Shown here one piece after another: positions 7,640 through 16,321 of a DNA stretch of 64,000 bases. Made by a program: the position numbers and the translations under genes. The stretch is from an uncultured Lachnospiraceae bacterium (GTDB lineage Bacteria > Bacillota > Clostridia > Lachnospirales > Lachnospiraceae): NCBI GenBank assembly GCA_948441955.1, contig CAOJQZ010000003.1, positions 5,029 to 69,028 on the forward strand, written 5' to 3'. The notes under the pieces are model-generated. The model was given only the letters and a program-made list of their open reading frames with translations. It had not been told where the DNA came from and made no database searches. The stretch's first letter is position 1, and each line of letters begins with the position of its first letter.

Positions 7640-8770
7640 ATGGCATCATTACAGGAATTACGGCAGCAGCTTGATGAAGTCGACGATCAGATCGTAAAAT
7701 TGTATGAAAAGAGAATGAGTATCTGCGAAAAAGTAGGTGAATATAAGATACAGGAGGGGAGAAAGGTTCTGGACCGCCAGCGGGAAAAGGAAAAACTCCG
7801 GGATGTGGCGGGAAAGGCCACATCAGACTTTAATAAAAAAGGAATTCAGGAGCTTTATGAACAGCTTATGTCCATGAGCAGGAAGCTCCAGTATCAGAAG
7901 CTTGTGGAGGCGGGGGCGCTGGGGCGTCTCCCCTTCATTGGGCTCCCTTCACTGGACGCCGGGGAGGCAAGACTTGTCTTTCAGGGAACAGAAGGCGCAT
8001 ATGGACAGGCCGCAATGAAGGCATATTTCGGCGATCGTGTAAACAGCTACCATGTGCGTACCTTTCGGGATGCCATGGAAGCAATTGAAGAGGGCGCGGC
8101 GGATTTTGCTGTGCTTCCGATTGAAAATTCTTCCGCAGGGGCGGTAAATGAAGTTTATGATCTCCTTGTAGAGTTTGAAAATTATATTGTAGGTGAAACG
8201 ATTATTCCCGTTGTCCATACACTTTCAGGTCTTCAGGGAAGCAGTCTGGCAGACATTGAAAAGGTTTATTCAAAGGCAGAAGCGCTGATGCAGACTTCAC
8301 GTTTTCTAAATGAGCACGGAGGCTGGCAGCAGATCAGCGTGGCCAATACGGCCGTTGCGGCAAAGAAGATCTTAGAGGAGCAGGACAAAACACAGGCGGC
8401 GGTATGCAGCGCATATGCGGCGTCAGTTTATGGACTGAAAGTGCTTCAGGAAGGAATTAACGACGAGAAAAATAACTCCACAAGATTCATTATTGTGACA
8501 AATCAGAAGGTATTTCTCAAGGGAGCTTCAAAGATAAGTATCTGTTTTGAACTTCCCCATGAGAGCGGTTCCCTGTATCATTTATTGTCGCATTTCATAT
8601 ATAATGATCTGAATATGACAAGAATAGAATCAAGGCCGGTAGAAGGAAAAAGCTGGGAATACCGATTCTTTATTGATTTTGAAGGGAATTTGGAGGATGC
8701 GGCAGTAAAGAATGCAATCCGGGGGCTCAGAGAGGAAAGCCGGGGACTTAAAATTCTTGGAAACTATTAA
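7640..8770 (+). CDS. pheA: Bifunctional chorismate mutase / prephenate dehydratase (P-protein)
   Basis: A 376-residue enzyme converting chorismate to prephenate and then phenylpyruvate for phenylalanine synthesis. An AroQ-type chorismate mutase domain occupies about residues 1-90 (LRQQLDEVDDQIVKLYEKR, VGEYKIQEGRKV). The dehydratase domain follows (FQGTEGAYGQAAM near 113, PIENSSAGAV near 160, and the TRF motif near 281 in NNSTRFIIV). A C-terminal ACT domain (about 298-376) carries ESRP near 331, the phenylalanine-binding motif, so feedback inhibition by Phe is expected. ATG 7640 follows AAGGAGCAGG. Confidence 0.95.
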   Translation: MASLQELRQQLDEVDDQIVKLYEKRMSICEKVGEYKIQEGRKVLDRQREKEKLRDVAGKATSDFNKKGIQELYEQLMSMSRKLQYQKLVEAGALGRLPFIGLPSLDAGEARLVFQGTEGAYGQAAMKAYFGDRVNSYHVRTFRDAMEAIEEGAADFAVLPIENSSAGAVNEVYDLLVEFENYIVGETIIPVVHTLSGLQGSSLADIEKVYSKAEALMQTSRFLNEHGGWQQISVANTAVAAKKILEEQDKTQAAVCSAYAASVYGLKVLQEGINDEKNNSTRFIIVTNQKVFLKGASKISICFELPHESGSLYHLLSHFIYNDLNMTRIESRPVEGKSWEYRFFIDFEGNLEDAAVKNAIRGLREESRGLKILGNY

Positions 8771-8781
8771 GGGGTGTGGAT

Positions 8782-10074
8782 ATGAGAACGGATGAACTTA
8801 TTATATACAGAAATATGGAAAAGGAGGATATACTTTCAGATATTTCATATCTGATGGAACATTCAGAAAATTCTGCCGACAGAACAGAGGAACTTAAGAA
8901 AAAATTTTTTACCTGCATGGGAAGACTTATTGATATTGCTGTAAGTCATGGGTTTGAAGGGAATCTCTGGCATAACTATCTTGCATATCTTCTTGCCAGC
9001 CATGAAAATGCATATAGCAGATCCTGCGAAATTATAGGAAGGGTAGAGGGAAGCATCAATGATGCAGTTCTGGGTGATTTTTCCATTCTAAAGGAATTAT
9101 TCGAATGCGATTTTGCAGGGCTTTCAGAAGCGCTGGGGGTTTCTCTTCCTTCCTTTTTGTATGACTATAAGGGGGTAAAGGGACATGGAAGAGTATTTAA
9201 TCAGAGAATCAGGGACCGCATCTGTGAGCTTGGAAGGCATCTGGCACAGGTAAAGAACGAAGAAGAGTTTAAAGAGGTTGTGACGAGATTTTATAGAGAA
9301 TTCGGCGTTGGGAAGCTGGGACTTCATAAAGCCTTCCGGGTAGAGCATACAGAGGAGGGCGCAGAGATTGTGCCCATAACAAAGATTGCCCATGTAAGGC
9401 TTGATGATTTGATAGGATATGAGATTGCCAAGAAGAAATTGATTGACAATACGGAGGCGTTTGTCAGCGGAAGAAAAGCGAACAATTGTCTGCTTTACGG
9501 CGATGCAGGCACAGGAAAGTCTTCGTCCATCAAAGCGGTTTTAAATCAGTATTATGACAGAGGACTGCGGATGATTGAGGTATATAAGCATCAGTTTCAG
9601 GATCTGAATGCCATTATTACACAGATTAAGAATCGGAATTATAAATTTATCATTTATATGGACGACCTGTCCTTTGAAGAATTTGAAATAGAATATAAAT
9701 ATTTAAAAGCGGTAATTGAGGGAGGGCTTGAGAGAAAACCGGATAATGTTCTTATTTATGCCACCTCTAACCGGAGGCATCTGATTCGGGAAACCTTCCG
9801 GGATAAGGCGGACAGGGATGAAGAGCTTCATACGAACGATACTGTACAGGAGAAGCTGTCTCTTGTGGCAAGGTTCGGCGTGACAATCTATTTTGGGAAG
9901 CCGGACAAAAAGCAGTTTCAGGAAATTGTAAGGCAGCTTGCCGCAAGGAGCGGAATTGAAATGTCAGAAGAGGCGCTTCTTCTAGAGGCAAATAAATGGG
10001 AATTAAGTCATGGCGGATTGTCGGGACGGACAGCCCAGCAGTTTATTGATTATCTGTCCGGAAAAAAAGAGTGA
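8782..10074 (+). CDS. DUF815-family P-loop ATPase
   Basis: A 430-residue protein with a C-terminal AAA+-like ATPase core. Walker A is GDAGTGKSSS near residues 240-249 and Walker B is KFIIYMDDLSFEE near 287-299; a sensor-like ATSNRRHL follows near 331. The N-terminal ~200 residues are helical and unassigned. This matches PF05673 (DUF815), whose cellular role is not established. I start at ATG 8782 because AAGGGG lies seven bases upstream; a GTG at 8776 sits too near. It directly follows pheA and precedes an unknown gene by 7 bases. Confidence 0.85.
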   Translation: MRTDELIIYRNMEKEDILSDISYLMEHSENSADRTEELKKKFFTCMGRLIDIAVSHGFEGNLWHNYLAYLLASHENAYSRSCEIIGRVEGSINDAVLGDFSILKELFECDFAGLSEALGVSLPSFLYDYKGVKGHGRVFNQRIRDRICELGRHLAQVKNEEEFKEVVTRFYREFGVGKLGLHKAFRVEHTEEGAEIVPITKIAHVRLDDLIGYEIAKKKLIDNTEAFVSGRKANNCLLYGDAGTGKSSSIKAVLNQYYDRGLRMIEVYKHQFQDLNAIITQIKNRNYKFIIYMDDLSFEEFEIEYKYLKAVIEGGLERKPDNVLIYATSNRRHLIRETFRDKADRDEELHTNDTVQEKLSLVARFGVTIYFGKPDKKQFQEIVRQLAARSGIEMSEEALLLEANKWELSHGGLSGRTAQQFIDYLSGKKE

Positions 10075-10081
10075 GAGGGGT

Positions 10082-10705
10082 ATGAAAATGACAAACAGCG
10101 TTGAATCTTTAAAAATCTTAATAGATACATTTGGAGAAGGATGGAAGGACAGGCTGACATATTATTTTCGGGGCCAGGGAGAATTTCAACCGGAAGAGAA
10201 ACGGTGTCTGATTGATTTTTTCAATGCATACCGGGAGGACTTCATCGGAAATAGATTATTTAATCTGGCAGGGGTTGAAAAGCTTATTGACAACGAGGTT
10301 TTGAATGATAAAATTGAAAATTATGTGGATGATATGCTGAATTTATATTATGAGACAGAAGCGCTGCGGGCTTTGGAGGCAAAGGAACCCGTTAAAGTAA
10401 AGGCGGCCATTGATTTTATTTTTGAACAGGTAATCCTCCGTTACAATTCAGATTTTGAGGATTTCTATGATAAATTTGGATTTGCGGGCAGGGAAGAATT
10501 CGGTATATCTGCAAGGGCCCTGGATTCTTTGTGCACTTATGTGGTGACGGAAAATTTTTATAAAACCACAATTATTGACGTGGTATATAACAACACACGT
10601 CTTTCAAACGAAATGTGCCGCCATATAGGGAGCAAAATAGAAGACAATTTTGTAACTTTGCAGCGTAAGCTCCTGGTGGGGAAGCTTTATGAGATCATGT
10701 CATAG
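10082..10705 (+). CDS. Conserved hypothetical protein, partner of the DUF815 ATPase
   Basis: A 207-residue soluble, acidic, largely helical protein that I do not recognise. It lacks a signal peptide, membrane segments and obvious catalytic motifs. Start ATG 10082 follows GAGAGGGG with good spacing. The 7-base gap to the upstream DUF815 ATPase implies co-transcription and possibly a joint role. Transcription ends at the bidirectional hairpin at 10723-10751. Confidence 0.75.
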   Translation: MKMTNSVESLKILIDTFGEGWKDRLTYYFRGQGEFQPEEKRCLIDFFNAYREDFIGNRLFNLAGVEKLIDNEVLNDKIENYVDDMLNLYYETEALRALEAKEPVKVKAAIDFIFEQVILRYNSDFEDFYDKFGFAGREEFGISARALDSLCTYVVTENFYKTTIIDVVYNNTRLSNEMCRHIGSKIEDNFVTLQRKLLVGKLYEIMS

Positions 10706-10722
10706 CAAAAAGGCAAAAAGGC

Positions 10723-10751
10723 AGGCTGTGGGGATTAATCCTCCACAGCCT
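10723..10751. terminator. Bidirectional terminator between convergent genes
   Basis: AGGCTGTGG and CCACAGCCT pair around GGATTAATCC with a one-base bulge. The minus strand continues into a T-rich tract. The rqcH stop codon (10735-10737) lies in the loop, so the hairpin overlaps the end of that gene. Confidence 0.7.
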
Positions 10752-12474
10752 TTATATTGGAAATATCCGAATCAATTACCAGCGAATAGTTTGTATAATA
10801 TACCACAAAGCCAGGCTTCGCACCGTTTGGCTTTTTTACATGCTTCTTTTCCACATAATCGATTTCTGTCTTATCGGCGCCGCGGCTTTTTGAATAATAG
10901 GCGGCGAGCCTGCCTGCCTCCTCAAAAGTATTATCCGGAAGCTGGGCGCCATTGGTCCGTACGATCACATGGGAGCCGGCGGCACCTTTGGCATGAAACC
11001 ACCAGTCATTTCCATTGGCAAAGGAGAAGGTGAGTTCATCATTTTGAAAGTTGTTTTTTCCTACATACATATGATAACCATCGCTGGAAATGTAGTGCAT
11101 GGGTTTGCTTGTAAGCTTTACCTTCTTTTTTGAAAATTTCCGGCGTACATACCCGCTTTGAATCAGCTCTTCTTTAATCTGAGCCAGATCAGCTTCGCTT
11201 CGTGCAATATCTAAGGAGGTACTGATGGATTCAAGATACAGAATATCGTCCCCTGTTTCCTGTATGAGTTTTGTAAGCGCCTCGAAGGTCCGTTTCTGTT
11301 TATTATATCTGGAAAAATATTTCTGTGAATTTTCCTGAGGTGTTTTTAAGGGATCCAGAGGAATAACAATATCTTTCCCGGTATAATAGTTCTGGCAGGA
11401 AAGCTCTTTAGAACCAGCAGGCAGATTATAACCATAAGCATTAATAAGCTCCCCATATACCTTATATTTGTCCCGCTGTTCGGTGTCCTTAAGCTGTTTT
11501 GTCTGGATCTCATATTTTTTTCGGTTTCTTTCCAGGGCAGTCTGGACGACATGACGCAGATCAGCGCTTTTCTGCCGAATGCGTGTCAGCGTATTCCTGG
11601 AAGAGTAATAGGCGGCGAGGACTTCAGAAACAGAGGCATATTCTTTCTTTTCTAAATGGGCATAATGCAGGAGAGGCAATGCAGAAAATTCTACAGGCTC
11701 GGCATCCCGATAATAAATCGTCGGATGGAAAGCTTTACTTTGCACCTCTTCCATGAAGTAGCTGAATTGATGAAACAGATGTATAAGGGTATCATCCGTA
11801 AATGCACCCGCATTTGGTTCCAGGTCAATGCCTGCCCGAAAGCAGATATCTGCTGCGACAACGGGGCTTATGCCGGTAAAACTGACATACAGCGCCTTTG
11901 AAACAGGCATTGGTTTATTCTTAAGCGCTTTGATAAAGGTATTTTCCTCTACACCCAGCGGGTTAAGCTTAGACATGGTGTCCGGTATAAAATATTTCCG
12001 TCCCGGCAGAACCTCCCGGACAGAACTCATTTGTGCGGATACATGCTTGATGCTGTCAATAATCATTCCTTTATCATCACAGAAAATAATATTGCTGTGT
12101 TTCCCCATAATTTCAATGATCAGTTTCTTTTTACATGGATCGCCCATCTCGTCAAGATGCTCAATATCAATACAGATAATACGCTCAAGTCCTGGCTGGG
12201 ATACACCGATAATACGGCCGTTTCCGATATGCTTTCTGAGAAGCATGCAAAAGCCGGGCGCAGTCATGGGGCTGGGTTTATTTTCTTCTGTAAAATAGAT
12301 CAGAGGGAGAGAAGCGCTGGCCGATATATAAAGCCGTTTTTGACCGCCGGCTGTCTTTAAAGTGAGAAGAAGCTCGTCTGTTTCCGGCTGGGCAATTTTC
12401 GCGAGCCTTCCGCCTGTCAGATGCATATTTAATTCGTCGGCAATTGCTGCCACAGTGATTCCGTCAAATGCCAT
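10735..12474 (-). CDS. rqcH: Ribosome-associated quality control protein RqcH (NFACT family)
   Basis: A 579-residue NFACT protein, often labelled fibronectin-binding protein. Known homologues bind stalled 50S subunits and recruit tRNA-Ala to add alanine tails that mark nascent chains for degradation. Seen here: NFACT-N (about 1-125, MAFDGITVAAIADEL), a helical middle with the typical long coiled coil (about 280-430), and the C-terminal NFACT-R/DUF814 domain (WWFHAKGAAGSHVI near 483-496, AAYYSKSRG). Residues 97-98 read E-R, where characterised bacterial RqcH has D-R. Own promoter at 12519-12547. Confidence 0.92.
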   Translation of the reverse strand: MAFDGITVAAIADELNMHLTGGRLAKIAQPETDELLLTLKTAGGQKRLYISASASLPLIYFTEENKPSPMTAPGFCMLLRKHIGNGRIIGVSQPGLERIICIDIEHLDEMGDPCKKKLIIEIMGKHSNIIFCDDKGMIIDSIKHVSAQMSSVREVLPGRKYFIPDTMSKLNPLGVEENTFIKALKNKPMPVSKALYVSFTGISPVVAADICFRAGIDLEPNAGAFTDDTLIHLFHQFSYFMEEVQSKAFHPTIYYRDAEPVEFSALPLLHYAHLEKKEYASVSEVLAAYYSSRNTLTRIRQKSADLRHVVQTALERNRKKYEIQTKQLKDTEQRDKYKVYGELINAYGYNLPAGSKELSCQNYYTGKDIVIPLDPLKTPQENSQKYFSRYNKQKRTFEALTKLIQETGDDILYLESISTSLDIARSEADLAQIKEELIQSGYVRRKFSKKKVKLTSKPMHYISSDGYHMYVGKNNFQNDELTFSFANGNDWWFHAKGAAGSHVIVRTNGAQLPDNTFEEAGRLAAYYSKSRGADKTEIDYVEKKHVKKPNGAKPGFVVYYTNYSLVIDSDISNIKAVED

Positions 12475-12518
12475 ATGTTTTTCCTTCCTTTTGCAGAATA
12501 TTTACTCATTCATGTACA

Positions 12519-12547
12519 AGTATATACCAATATGATATAATTCTAAA
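12519..12547 (-). promoter_or_regulatory. Promoter of rqcH
   Basis: On the minus strand TTTAGA (12542-12547), 17-base spacer, TATACT (12519-12524). Confidence 0.6.
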
Positions 12548-12584
12548 GTACAAAATTTTGACTTTAAAAGACTATGCCGTATGG

Positions 12585-12613
12585 TTGACGTTATTTTGCA
12601 AATGTCTTATAAT
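12585..12613 (+). promoter_or_regulatory. Promoter of the yicC-gmk-rpoZ-rimO operon
   Basis: TTGACG (12585-12590), 17-base spacer, TATAAT (12608-12613): a near-consensus sigma-A promoter 37 bases before the start codon. Confidence 0.82.
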
Positions 12614-12650
12614 TAATGCGTAAAATATAACACAAACGAGGATTTAAATC

Positions 12651-13532
12651 ATGATAAAAAGTATGACAGGTTTCGGCCGATGTGAGATTTCTGACGGAGA
12701 GAGAAGATTTACAGTAGAAATGAAGGGAGTTAATCATCGTTATCTGGATGTGAATATCCGGATGCCTAAAAAATTAAACTGTTTTGAAACTGCGCTGCGA
12801 AATCTGATAAAACAGAGCATCCTGAGAGGTAAAGTAGACCTGTTTATTCAATATGAGGATTTATCTGAAGGACAAATGTCACTTCGCTATAATGAAACGC
12901 TTGCAAAGGAATATCTGGGATATCTGAAGCAGATGGGGGAACAGTTTTCACTGGAGAATGACATCAGAGTATCAACCCTGTCCCGTTATCCGGAGGTACT
13001 GACAATGGAAGAACAGGCGCTTAATGAAGAGGAATTGTGGGGCGGACTTAAGCAGGCGATGGACGGCGCTGTGCAGCAGTTTATCGCTACAAGGGAAACG
13101 GAAGGGAAGAACCTGAAGGAGGATATTCTTCAAAAGCTTGACGGAATGCTGGAACTGACAGCCTTTATAGAGGAACGCGCTCCCCAGATCATTGCACAGT
13201 ACAGAGAAAAGCTTGAGAACAAGGTGAGGGAGCTGTTAGAGGACGCTCAGATTGAGGAAGGACGTATTGCGGCGGAAGTAGTTCTGTTTGCGGACAAGAT
13301 CTGCACGGACGAAGAGGTGGTGCGCCTTAGAAGTCATATTGTACATATGAAAGAAACACTTAATTCCAGAGAGGCGGGAATCGGACGAAAGCTTGATTTT
13401 ATTGCTCAGGAGATGAATCGGGAGGCCAATACAATCCTTTCAAAGGCGAATGATCTGGATACGTCCAATGTGGGAATTGACCTCAAAACAGAGATTGAGA
13501 AAGTAAGAGAACAGATTCAGAATATTGAATAG
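12651..13532 (+). CDS. yicC: YicC/YloC-family endoribonuclease
   Basis: A 293-residue YicC-type protein with the hallmark opening MIKSMTGFGR and NHRYLDVNIRMP, and the conserved C-terminal block GRKLDFIAQEMNREANTILSKAND near residues 246-269. Family members act as endoribonucleases in RNA turnover. It heads an operon with gmk, rpoZ and rimO in the order usual for Firmicutes (yloC-remA/gmk-rpoZ), starting from a strong promoter at 12585-12613. GAGGA lies before the ATG. Confidence 0.93.
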   Translation: MIKSMTGFGRCEISDGERRFTVEMKGVNHRYLDVNIRMPKKLNCFETALRNLIKQSILRGKVDLFIQYEDLSEGQMSLRYNETLAKEYLGYLKQMGEQFSLENDIRVSTLSRYPEVLTMEEQALNEEELWGGLKQAMDGAVQQFIATRETEGKNLKEDILQKLDGMLELTAFIEERAPQIIAQYREKLENKVRELLEDAQIEEGRIAAEVVLFADKICTDEEVVRLRSHIVHMKETLNSREAGIGRKLDFIAQEMNREANTILSKANDLDTSNVGIDLKTEIEKVREQIQNIE

Positions 13533-13543
13533 GAGAAAGCAGA

Positions 13544-14164
13544 ATGGATAAAAAAGGGATCCTAATTGTAGTATCAGGCTTTTCCGGTGCGGGGAAGGGA
13601 ACAATTATGAAGGAGCTTCTGAAAAGGTATGATAATTATGCCCTTTCTGTTTCCGCTACAACGAGAAAACCAAGACCTGGCGAGGAGGAGGGGGAAGCAT
13701 ATTTTTTCAAAACCACTGATGAATTTGAAAAAATGATTGCGAAAGACGAATTGATAGAGTATGCTAAGTACGTGGAGAATTATTACGGAACGCCGCGCGT
13801 TTATGTGGAGGAGCAGCTGAAGGCAGGTAAAGATGTTATTCTTGAAATTGAGATCCAAGGAGCCCTCAAGGTTAAGAAAAAATTCCCCCACACCCTGCTT
13901 TTATTTGTTACGCCGCCAACAGCGTCAGAGCTTAGGAGACGTCTTGTAAACCGGGGAACGGAGGAGGAGGATGTTATTGAGTACCGGATCGGCCGTGCAA
14001 AGGAGGAGGCCGAGGGGATGGAACAATATGACTATCTGATCATAAATGACAGGCTTGAAGAATGCGTGGAAGAAGTACACAGGATTATTGAAGGGGAACA
14101 CAGACGAAGTTTCCGTAATCAGGAGTTTATAGAAAAAATGAAAAGAGAGCTGAAAGGAGAATAG
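13544..14164 (+). CDS. gmk: Guanylate kinase
   Basis: A 206-residue enzyme phosphorylating GMP to GDP with ATP. The P-loop is SGFSGAGKGT at residues 11-20; most guanylate kinases read SGPSGAGK, so the Pro-to-Phe change is slightly unusual but keeps the catalytic GxxxxGK. The GMP-binding region follows: SATTRKPRPGE near 38-48 and YFF-x-F region, plus the lid with RGTEEEDVIEYR near 133-144. Eleven bases after yicC, with AGGAGAAAGC as ribosome site. Confidence 0.96.
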   Translation: MDKKGILIVVSGFSGAGKGTIMKELLKRYDNYALSVSATTRKPRPGEEEGEAYFFKTTDEFEKMIAKDELIEYAKYVENYYGTPRVYVEEQLKAGKDVILEIEIQGALKVKKKFPHTLLLFVTPPTASELRRRLVNRGTEEEDVIEYRIGRAKEEAEGMEQYDYLIINDRLEECVEEVHRIIEGEHRRSFRNQEFIEKMKRELKGE

Positions 14165-14170
14165 TGTATT

Positions 14171-14410
14171 ATGTTACACCCGTCTTATACGGATTTAATG
14201 AAGGTAGTGAATAAGGATGTGGAGGAAGGAGCCACAAAGGTGGTAAACAGCCGTTATTCGATTGTTATGGCTACAGCAAAAAGGGCGCGTCAGCTTATTG
14301 ATGGTTCTATGCCTCTTGTAAGCACGAAGGGCAAAGGGAAAGCACTGTCTGTTGCAATCGACGAGCTGAATCAGGCAAAAATTAAAGTTGCCGGTGAGGA
14401 AGATGAATAA
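14171..14410 (+). CDS. rpoZ: RNA polymerase omega subunit
   Basis: A 79-residue omega subunit aiding assembly of the beta-prime subunit. The conserved core is visible: SRYSIVMATAKRARQLIDG at about residues 27-45, followed by KALSVAIDEL. It lies six bases after gmk, the classical arrangement, and its acidic C-terminus overlaps the rimO start. Confidence 0.95.
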   Translation: MLHPSYTDLMKVVNKDVEEGATKVVNSRYSIVMATAKRARQLIDGSMPLVSTKGKGKALSVAIDELNQAKIKVAGEEDE

Positions 14411-15776
14411 GGGGTATGAGGCAGATGCCGGAGGGTGTCTGCCTTTCTTTAAGAAAAAAGTGCTGTTTATTTCTCTTGGCTGTGATAAAAATCTGGTGGA
14501 TTCAGAGAATATGCTGGGACTTCTTGAAGACGCAGGGCTCCAGATTGTTGATGATGAAAGGGAAGCAGAGGTTATTGTAATCAACACATGCTGCTTTATC
14601 CATGATGCGAAGGAGGAGAGCATTCAGACGATTCTGGAGATGGCTGAATATAAAAAAACAGGAAATTTAAAAGCCCTTATTATTACAGGATGTCTTGCCC
14701 AGAGGTACAGGAAGGAGATATTCACGGAGCTTCCGGAAGTAGATGCCGTGCTGGGAACAACTGCGTACGATAAGATTGTGGAGGCGATACAGGAAGCGCT
14801 GGAGGGAAAGACGTGTATCATAGAGGAAGATATAGATATGCTTCCGATACCGGAAACAAAGCGTCTGGTTACAACAGGCGGTCATTATGCATATCTTAAG
14901 ATTGCAGAAGGATGTGACAAGCGCTGCACATATTGTATTATTCCCAAGGTCCGCGGGAGCTACAGGAGTGTTCCTATGGAACATCTTATAGAGGAGGCGG
15001 AGGAGCTTGCCGGCCAGGGAGTAAAGGAACTGATCCTTGTGGCACAGGAGACGACTCTTTATGGCAGGGACCTTTATGGAGAGAAATCTTTGTATAGGCT
15101 TCTCGAAGGCCTTGAAAAAATAGAAGGGCTCCGCTGGATACGGGTTCTTTATTGTTATCCGGAGGAAATAGATGATACACTTATTCAGGTGATAAAGAAA
15201 AGTAAAAAGGTGTGCCATTATCTTGACCTTCCGATCCAGCATGCCAGCAACGATATATTAAAGCATATGGGAAGACGCACATCTAAAAAGCAGCTTGTGG
15301 ATATTATCAAAAAACTGCGGGAGGAAATACCGGATATTACACTTCGTACAACATTGATAACCGGATTTCCCGGAGAAACAGAAGCACAGCATAAGGAGCT
15401 TTTGGAGTTTGTGGACGAAATGGAATTTGATCGGCTTGGAGTGTTTGCCTATTCTCCGGAAGAGGATACTCCGGCGGCAGAGATGCCGGGACAAATTCCG
15501 GAGGAGGTAAAGGAGGAGAGGCAGGCAGAGCTTATGGAGCTTCAGCAGGAGATTGCGTTCTTAAAAGCAGAAGATATGGTGGGCAAAGAGATGGAAGTGA
15601 TGGTTGAAGGAAAGGTTGCTGATGAGAATGTCTATGTAGGAAGAACCTGCAAGGATGCGCCGAATGTGGACGGACTGATATTTATCAATACGGACGAGGA
15701 GCTCATGTCCGGAGATTTTGCACGGGTAAAGGTGACCGGTGCGCTGGAATATGATTTGATAGGAGAGTTGATGTAA
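14403..15776 (+). CDS. rimO: Ribosomal protein S12 methylthiotransferase RimO
   Basis: A 457-residue radical SAM methylthiotransferase that modifies a conserved aspartate of ribosomal protein S12. Domains: N-terminal MTTase (UPF0004) with cysteines C27 (LGCDKN), C63 (NTCCF) and C97 (GCLAQR) for one 4Fe-4S cluster; radical SAM domain with C171, C175 and C178 (CDKRCTYC); C-terminal TRAM domain (about 390-457). I start at ATG 14403, which overlaps rpoZ by 8 bases; a TTG at 14388 and a GTG closer to the core (MLFISLGC) are alternatives, since the first ~17 residues are not conserved in the family. Confidence 0.94.
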   Translation: MNKGYEADAGGCLPFFKKKVLFISLGCDKNLVDSENMLGLLEDAGLQIVDDEREAEVIVINTCCFIHDAKEESIQTILEMAEYKKTGNLKALIITGCLAQRYRKEIFTELPEVDAVLGTTAYDKIVEAIQEALEGKTCIIEEDIDMLPIPETKRLVTTGGHYAYLKIAEGCDKRCTYCIIPKVRGSYRSVPMEHLIEEAEELAGQGVKELILVAQETTLYGRDLYGEKSLYRLLEGLEKIEGLRWIRVLYCYPEEIDDTLIQVIKKSKKVCHYLDLPIQHASNDILKHMGRRTSKKQLVDIIKKLREEIPDITLRTTLITGFPGETEAQHKELLEFVDEMEFDRLGVFAYSPEEDTPAAEMPGQIPEEVKEERQAELMELQQEIAFLKAEDMVGKEMEVMVEGKVADENVYVGRTCKDAPNVDGLIFINTDEELMSGDFARVKVTGALEYDLIGELM

Positions 15777-16318
15777 TGAATTTACCAAATAAGCTGACAG
15801 TATTAAGAATAATTATGGTGCCCTTTTTTGTTTTTTTTATGTTGACGGACACAGGGGGAAACGCGAACAAATGGATTGCACTTGTGATTTTTTGCATCGC
15901 AAGTCTTACGGACATGCTGGATGGAAAGATTGCAAGAGCAAGGAATCTTGTTACAAATTTTGGGAAATTTATGGATCCGCTGGCGGACAAACTTCTTGTT
16001 TGCTCAGCAATGATCTGTATGATCCCTTCCGAAAAGCTTGCGGCATGGTTTGTGATTGTAGTGATAGCAAGGGAATTTATTATCAGTGGCTTCCGTCTGG
16101 TGGCCTCAGATAATGGCATTGTAATTGCAGCAAGCTATTGGGGGAAATTTAAGACAGTATCCCAGATGGCGATGATTATTATATTGATTGCAGATTTCGG
16201 AGGAATATTTGATATGATTGGAACAGGATTAATCTGGGTATCCTTAATATTGACCATTGTATCATTGATTGATTATGTTGCGAAAAATATACAGGTACTG
16301 ACACAGGGAGGCATGTAA
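15776..16318 (+). CDS. pgsA: CDP-diacylglycerol-glycerol-3-phosphate 3-phosphatidyltransferase
   Basis: A 180-residue CDP-alcohol phosphatidyltransferase making phosphatidylglycerol phosphate in the membrane. The family motif D-x2-DG-x2-AR-x8-G-x3-D-x3-D is complete: D46, D49, G50, A53, R54, G63, D67, D71. Four to six hydrophobic helices are visible. The start overlaps the rimO stop by one base (TAATG), the same rimO-pgsA-cinA order found in many Firmicutes. Confidence 0.95.
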   Translation: MNLPNKLTVLRIIMVPFFVFFMLTDTGGNANKWIALVIFCIASLTDMLDGKIARARNLVTNFGKFMDPLADKLLVCSAMICMIPSEKLAAWFVIVVIAREFIISGFRLVASDNGIVIAASYWGKFKTVSQMAMIIILIADFGGIFDMIGTGLIWVSLILTIVSLIDYVAKNIQVLTQGGM

Positions 16319-16321
16319 AAG

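Noticed and set aside
14667..15242. A 191-codon open frame antisense to rimO
   Set aside because: Shadow of the rimO coding sequence with no ribosome site or recognisable domain.
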